Positions 5,155 through 8,395 of a stretch of DNA of 8,395 nt are shown here, one piece after another (within the stretch, counting starts at the first letter, position 1; the number at the start of each line of letters is the position of its first letter). Both the position numbers and the translations under genes were made by a program. Below the pieces are notes generated by a model, which was not told the origin of the DNA, did no database searches, and saw nothing but the letters and a program-made list of their open reading frames with translations. Origin of the DNA: Pseudomonadota bacterium (GTDB lineage: Bacteria; Pseudomonadota; Alphaproteobacteria; Rhizobiales; Methylopilaceae); contig JAEWEX010000238.1 in the NCBI GenBank assembly GCA_023389135.1, forward strand, positions 1 to 8,395, given 5' to 3'.

Positions 5155-5850
5155 GTGCGCTTCCTCGACTTCAGTTCATGGCAGGGCGTGCTCACCACCA
5201 TTCTCGGCCTTGCCGTGTTCGCGATGATCGGCGTCGGCGTTCGCGTTCTCATGATGCTGACGATCCAGCAACGCCAGCAGCGCATGAACCGCCAGATCAA
5301 CGAACGCCTGAAGACCCTGATCTCCGCTTACAGGACACTGGGAGGCTCGTTTACCGGCCAGCTGACCGTCAATCCGGTTCACCTTCGCGATCTTCGCGTT
5401 TCGGACGAGGCGAAGACGACGGATTCGGCGGAACAGCGCGATGCCGCGGCATCGGACCGTCCGCGCCGGATCCGCGACGCGGTCGAGGCCGCATTGTCCG
5501 ATATCCTTCTTCTTGGCACAGAGGAGCATGTGCGCCTTGCCGGGCAGGCAGCGAGCGACATGGCGGCAGGGCGGCCCATCCACACCGCCGAACTCGTCAT
5601 CTCGCTGCGCAGCTACATCCGCATGGCCCTCGATCTCGATCCCATTCCGGACGCCGTGGCGATCCCCCTCCAGGGCCCCACACGGCCGCAGGGCGGTGGC
5701 CGTGGTGGCAGGGGCGACGGCGGCCGGGACCGCGGAGGCGGCGGCGGCGGTGGCGGTGGAGCTGGCGGTGGAGCTGGCGGCGGCGGAGGAATGGGAATGG
5801 GGATGGGCGGCGGCGGGCACCGCGTCGACGCCTCCGCAACCGGCGGCTAG
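5155..5850 (+). CDS. Membrane-anchored protein of unknown function with glycine-rich C-terminal tail
   Basis: 231 residues from a GTG start with GGAG (5144-5147) seven bases upstream; an in-frame extension back to 4930 is rejected because it has no ribosome site and is low-complexity. Layout: a single hydrophobic helix at about 12-35 with few charged residues before it, then a basic, Gln/Arg-rich stretch (38-47) that probably faces the cytoplasm, a soluble region of about 130 residues with the compact blocks AYRTLGGSFTG, RIRDAVEAALSDILLLGTEEHVRLA and IHTAELVISLRSYIRMALDLDPIP, and from about 175 a Gly/Arg/Met tail. The middle blocks look like a conserved alpha-helical domain, but I do not recognise a named family and assign no function. 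The gene stands alone, divergent from the M20 hydrolase and convergent with tctA, so nothing in its context ties it to catabolism. Confidence 0.8.
   Translation: MRFLDFSSWQGVLTTILGLAVFAMIGVGVRVLMMLTIQQRQQRMNRQINERLKTLISAYRTLGGSFTGQLTVNPVHLRDLRVSDEAKTTDSAEQRDAAASDRPRRIRDAVEAALSDILLLGTEEHVRLAGQAASDMAAGRPIHTAELVISLRSYIRMALDLDPIPDAVAIPLQGPTRPQGGGRGGRGDGGRDRGGGGGGGGGAGGGAGGGGGMGMGMGGGGHRVDASATGG
5690..5815 (+). repeat. Low-complexity GGN repeat encoding the glycine-rich tail
   Basis: Almost every codon is GGN, with scattered Arg, Ala and Met codons. It includes a perfect 12-bp direct duplication, GGCGGTGGAGCT, at 5752-5763 and 5764-5775, and an alternating Met-Gly stretch (M-G-M-G-M-G) near 5790-5805. 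Such tracts expand and contract by slippage in units of three bases, so length variation between strains is expected. Confidence 0.8.
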
Positions 5851-5859
5851 GCGGATCGT

Positions 5860-5875
5860 CGGAATGGTCGTTCCG
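5860..5875. terminator. Weak hairpin in the 47-bp gap between convergent genes
   Basis: CGGAA (5860-5864) and TTCCG (5871-5875) pair around a 6-base loop, lying between the glycine-tailed protein stop (5850) and the tctA stop (5898). An alternative GCGGA/TCCGC pairing (5851-5855 and 5872-5876) competes with it. There is no T tract. It is placed where a shared terminator would be, but the stem is short. Confidence 0.25.
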
Positions 5876-5897
5876 CTCGGCGCATCGCACCCTGCGC

Positions 5898-7388
5898 CTA
5901 CGCTGCGCGGCGGGCCAGCCGGACTGCCCTTCCGCACAGCGGCAGGAGCAGCGCTATCGCGATGACCGTCAGCAATGCGAGCGAGACCGGTCTCTCGAAG
6001 AATATCCAGGCGCTGCCGTGGGACAGTTGCATGGATTGCCTCAGGGAATTCTCGAGGAGCGGACCGAGGACCAGACCGAGGATCAGCGGTGCGACGGGAA
6101 ACTCGGTCTTCTTCAGCACATAGCCGGCGACCCCGAACGCCGCCATCATCCACAGGTCGTCCATGCTGTTCTGCGCCGCAAACACGCCGGCGATGCAGAG
6201 CGCCAGGATGATGGGGTAAAGCACCGCATAAGGCACCCTGAGCAGATGCGCGAACATGCCCGCCAGCGGCAGGTTGAGCAGGAGCAGGATCAGGTTGCCC
6301 AGAAACATGCTGGCGATGATGGTCCAGACCAGGTCGGGCGCGCGCTCGAACAGTTGCGGGCCGGGCTGCAGGCCGAACATCACCAGCGCGCCCAGCAGGA
6401 CAGCCGTCGTGTTGGAACCGGGCACGCCCAGCGCCAGCATCGGGACCATCGCGCCGCTCGATGCGGAGTTGTTCGCAGCCTCCGGGCCGGCGACGGCCTC
6501 CATCACGCCCGTGCCGAATTTTTCGGGATGCCGGGACACCTTCTTCTCCACTGCATAGGCGATGAAGGTGGCGATGGTCGCGCCGGCGCCCGGCAGGACG
6601 CCGATCAGGAACCCGATGGCGCTGCCCCGCAGGGTGGCCCATTTGGAGATGACCCAGTCGGCGCGGGTCGGAAGCACCTTGTCGATCTTCGCGTCGACCC
6701 GGGACGCGGACGGATCGCGCTCCACGCTCGCCAGGACCTCGCCGACGCCGAACAGCGCCACCGCGAGAACCAGGAACTCGACCCCGTCCAGCAGCCAGAC
6801 CTGGCCGAACATGTAGCGCGTGCTGCCGACCTGCGGATCGACGCCGATGGTGGCGAGCATCAGCCCTGCGACGCCGGCCATCATGCCCTTCACCAGGTCG
6901 CCTCCGACCAGCGCCAATGACAGAAGACCCAGCAGGACCAGCGCGAAATACTCGGGCGGCCCGAAGGCCAGCGCCATCTGGGCGAGCGCCGGCGCGACGA
7001 GCATCAGACCGATCGTCCCGAGCGTTCCGGCGATGAAGGACGCGATGGCCGCCATGCCGAGAGCCGCCCCGGCGCGCCCCTTCATGGCAAGCTGGTAGCC
7101 GTCGATGCTCGTCATGACGGATGAGGATTCTCCGGGAATGCTGACGAGGACCGACGTGATCGTGCCGCCGTACTGCGCACCGTAGTAGATGCCGGCGAAC
7201 ATCACGATCGAGGCGATGGGATCCGCGCCGAAGGTGAGCGGCAGCAGGATGGCGATGCCCGCGGAGGGGCCGATGCCGGGCAGCGCGCCCACCAGTTGGC
7301 CCAGGCAGACGCCCAGCAGGCAGAACAGCAGGTACTCGGGTTGAAACAGGATGGAGAAGCCGTGGAGGAGCGACGACACGACCTCCAT
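5898..7388 (-). CDS. tctA: TctA, large membrane subunit of a tripartite tricarboxylate transporter
   Basis: 496 residues, normal length. Hydrophobic segments cover nearly the whole protein, consistent with about a dozen helices in the inner membrane. Signature motifs are present: G-A-L-P-G-I-G-P at 34-41, Y-Y-G-A-Q-Y-G-G-T-I-T-S, S-I-P-G-E-S-S-S, and in the second half G-V-L-P-G-A-G-A-T, A-G-P-E-A-A-N-N-S-A-S-S-G and G-V-P-G-S-N-T-T. The two G-x-L-P-G-x-G motifs reflect the internal duplication of the family. Family knowledge: TctA with TctB imports citrate, other carboxylates or sometimes aromatic acids delivered by the periplasmic binding protein TctC, using an ion gradient. The ligand cannot be read from TctA. 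It starts three bases after the tctB stop, so it is cotranscribed with tctB and the enolase-superfamily gene. It is the last gene of its operon. Confidence 0.95.
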   Translation of the reverse strand: MEVVSSLLHGFSILFQPEYLLFCLLGVCLGQLVGALPGIGPSAGIAILLPLTFGADPIASIVMFAGIYYGAQYGGTITSVLVSIPGESSSVMTSIDGYQLAMKGRAGAALGMAAIASFIAGTLGTIGLMLVAPALAQMALAFGPPEYFALVLLGLLSLALVGGDLVKGMMAGVAGLMLATIGVDPQVGSTRYMFGQVWLLDGVEFLVLAVALFGVGEVLASVERDPSASRVDAKIDKVLPTRADWVISKWATLRGSAIGFLIGVLPGAGATIATFIAYAVEKKVSRHPEKFGTGVMEAVAGPEAANNSASSGAMVPMLALGVPGSNTTAVLLGALVMFGLQPGPQLFERAPDLVWTIIASMFLGNLILLLLNLPLAGMFAHLLRVPYAVLYPIILALCIAGVFAAQNSMDDLWMMAAFGVAGYVLKKTEFPVAPLILGLVLGPLLENSLRQSMQLSHGSAWIFFERPVSLALLTVIAIALLLPLCGRAVRLARRAA

Positions 7389-7391
7389 CGC

Positions 7392-7847
7392 TCAGAACCC
7401 CATCGGTCCGCGGGGCAGCGGCACGCCGAGCCCTGCCCTGAACACCACGTGGAGAAGCAGGGGGGTTCCTACCCCGACGATGACGGCAAGAGCCCATGAC
7501 CTCCGCTCGACGAACCGAAGCAGCGACACGAGATAGAGCGACACCGAGATCAGGAAGCCGAGCCAGGATATGGCGGCGATGCAGACCGACAAGCCGATCG
7601 CGACCACCGCGGGCTTGCGCCAGCCCGTGGTCGCGACGAGCGGCTGGGCGGGCCGGTCGGGCCGGGCCAGCCAGCGGCGGGCAATCAGGATGATCGACAG
7701 CACGACCAGCGTCACGCCGAGCCAGAACGGCAGAAACCCGGGGCCCGGCGCGAGCTCTCCCATGTAGGTCAGGTCCAGCGCCATGACGGCCCAGACCAGG
7801 CCCATGACCCCGAAGCCTGCCGCGACCGCCGTCTCGCTGCGCGCCAT
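7392..7847 (-). CDS. tctB: TctB, small membrane subunit of a tripartite tricarboxylate transporter
   Basis: 151 residues with four to five hydrophobic segments (about 7-25, 38-56, 79-111 as one or two helices, 117-133). The G-P-G-F-L-P-F-W-L-G stretch at 35-44 and the C-terminal G-V-P-L-P-R-G match typical TctB ends. It pairs with TctA in the inner membrane. ATG 7847 is preferred over GTG 7850 because AGGGAG (complement of 7855-7860) is seven bases upstream of the ATG; both are possible. The start overlaps the upstream gene's stop (TGATG), showing translational coupling with the enolase-superfamily enzyme. No tctC binding-protein gene is visible in the window; it may lie beyond the right edge or elsewhere. 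Confidence 0.9.
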   Translation of the reverse strand: MARSETAVAAGFGVMGLVWAVMALDLTYMGELAPGPGFLPFWLGVTLVVLSIILIARRWLARPDRPAQPLVATTGWRKPAVVAIGLSVCIAAISWLGFLISVSLYLVSLLRFVERRSWALAVIVGVGTPLLLHVVFRAGLGVPLPRGPMGF

Positions 7848-8395
7848 CACGCGGCTCCCTGCCGCTGGACCGCAAGGCGATCCCAGCTGACGGTCACGCC
7901 GAGGCCCGGCCCGTCCGGAACGTCGATGAAGCCCGGCTCTCGATGCAGCGTCTCCTCGATGATGTCCTCGGTCGTGCCCATGGGCTGCATGGATCCGATC
8001 TCGTGGGGGCCGATCAGGCAGGGCGTGGCCGCCGCGAAGTGGGCTTCGGCGGACGCCGCGAGCCCCAGTTCGAACACATGTCCGAGGACCGCCCCAAGTC
8101 CCGCCGCCTGCAGCATCTCCACGATCAGCCGCGCACCATCGAGGCCGTGCTTCGTCACCTTGACCTTCATGCGGTCGCAGGCCTGCAGCCGGATCGCGGT
8201 CATGGCCTCCTCCGGCGTCGCCACTGCGTCGTCCGTCATGATGGGCGTGCCGACATTGCGCCGCACCTCGGCCATGCCGAGCAGGTCGCGTCGCGAGACC
8301 GGCTGCTCGATGTGCTCGGGCTCCGTCGCCTCGATGGCGCGGATCAGCCGGATCGCGTCGGCGGGCCGGTAGTGGTCGTTGGCGTCGACCCTGAG
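7847..8395 (-). CDS. Enolase-superfamily enzyme, mandelate racemase / muconate lactonizing type, 5' end missing
   Basis: The 182 visible residues are the C-terminal half of a protein that normally has about 370; the N-terminal capping domain and the first catalytic Lys pair lie beyond the right edge. Numbered from the edge: R-V-D-A-N with metal ligand D4, H-I-E-Q-P-V with E30, M-T-D-D with D55, and K-V-K-V-T-K-H-G with K79, 24 residues after D55 as in muconate cycloisomerase and Ala-Glu epimerase relatives. A late G-H-V-F-E-L-G block corresponds to the region near the substrate. These barrel enzymes take a proton alpha to a carboxylate and do racemisation, cycloisomerisation or acid-sugar dehydration; which one is not decidable here. 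It is the first visible gene of the operon with tctB and tctA, so its substrate or product is probably the transported acid. Confidence 0.88.
   Translation of the reverse strand, partial: LRVDANDHYRPADAIRLIRAIEATEPEHIEQPVSRRDLLGMAEVRRNVGTPIMTDDAVATPEEAMTAIRLQACDRMKVKVTKHGLDGARLIVEMLQAAGLGAVLGHVFELGLAASAEAHFAAATPCLIGPHEIGSMQPMGTTEDIIEETLHREPGFIDVPDGPGLGVTVSWDRLAVQRQGAA

Noticed and set aside
5178..6920. Plus-strand open frame of 580 codons
   Set aside because: It is antisense to tctA at its right side and out of frame with the 5155 gene at its left, with a composition of Arg/Gln/His runs typical of shadow frames.
5176..7875. Minus-strand open frame of 899 codons spanning tctA, tctB and the opposite membrane-protein gene
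   Set aside because: It is Arg/Gly/Ala/Pro-rich with no recognisable motifs and lies out of frame with clear TctA and TctB. It is a by-product of high G+C.

Overview
This is a high-G+C window whose gene content looks like a soil or marine Alphaproteobacterium. The taxon is inferred from composition and from the mix of tripartite tricarboxylate transporter and catabolic enzymes; no rRNA, tRNA or marker gene is present to confirm it. I see no mobile element, CRISPR array or RNA gene. The window is mostly a chromosomal catabolic neighbourhood.

Layout. (1) Positions 1-805, minus strand: 5' part of a cytosine/guanine-deaminase-like amidohydrolase that runs off the left edge. (2) Positions 806-870: a 65-bp divergent promoter region with overlapping -10 elements and an imperfect palindrome. 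(3) Positions 871-3492, plus strand: a tight three-gene operon encoding a tandem-repeat carboxymuconolactone-decarboxylase-like protein, a 2-keto-4-pentenoate hydratase/FAH-family enzyme (GTGA overlap with the first gene), and a PuuE-like polysaccharide-deacetylase-fold hydrolase. (4) Positions 3498-3536: a strong stem-loop between convergent genes. (5) Positions 3554-4816, minus strand: an M20-family N-carbamoyl-amino-acid hydrolase/allantoate amidohydrolase relative. (6) Positions 4817-5154: a divergent intergenic region with an AT-rich nested dyad and a palindromic extended -10. (7) Positions 5155-5850, plus strand: a membrane-anchored protein of unknown function with a long glycine-rich tail. 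(8) Positions 5898-8395, minus strand: an operon of enolase-superfamily enzyme (partial), tctB and tctA, convergent with (7).

How the genes may work together (inference). Four of the enzymes belong to hydrolase families that open or trim cyclic amides, ureides and N-heterocycles: the amidohydrolase/deaminase, the PuuE-like cyclic amidase and the M20 carbamoyl/ureido hydrolase fit that directly, and the CMD-like protein and the hydratase fit downstream steps on a dicarboxylic or dienoic carbon skeleton. The TctAB transporter and enolase-superfamily enzyme suggest uptake and dehydration, isomerisation or epimerisation of an organic acid. The substrate is not readable from the sequence. The best candidates for something new are the combination of enzymes, the two symmetric divergent regulatory regions, and the glycine-tailed membrane protein.
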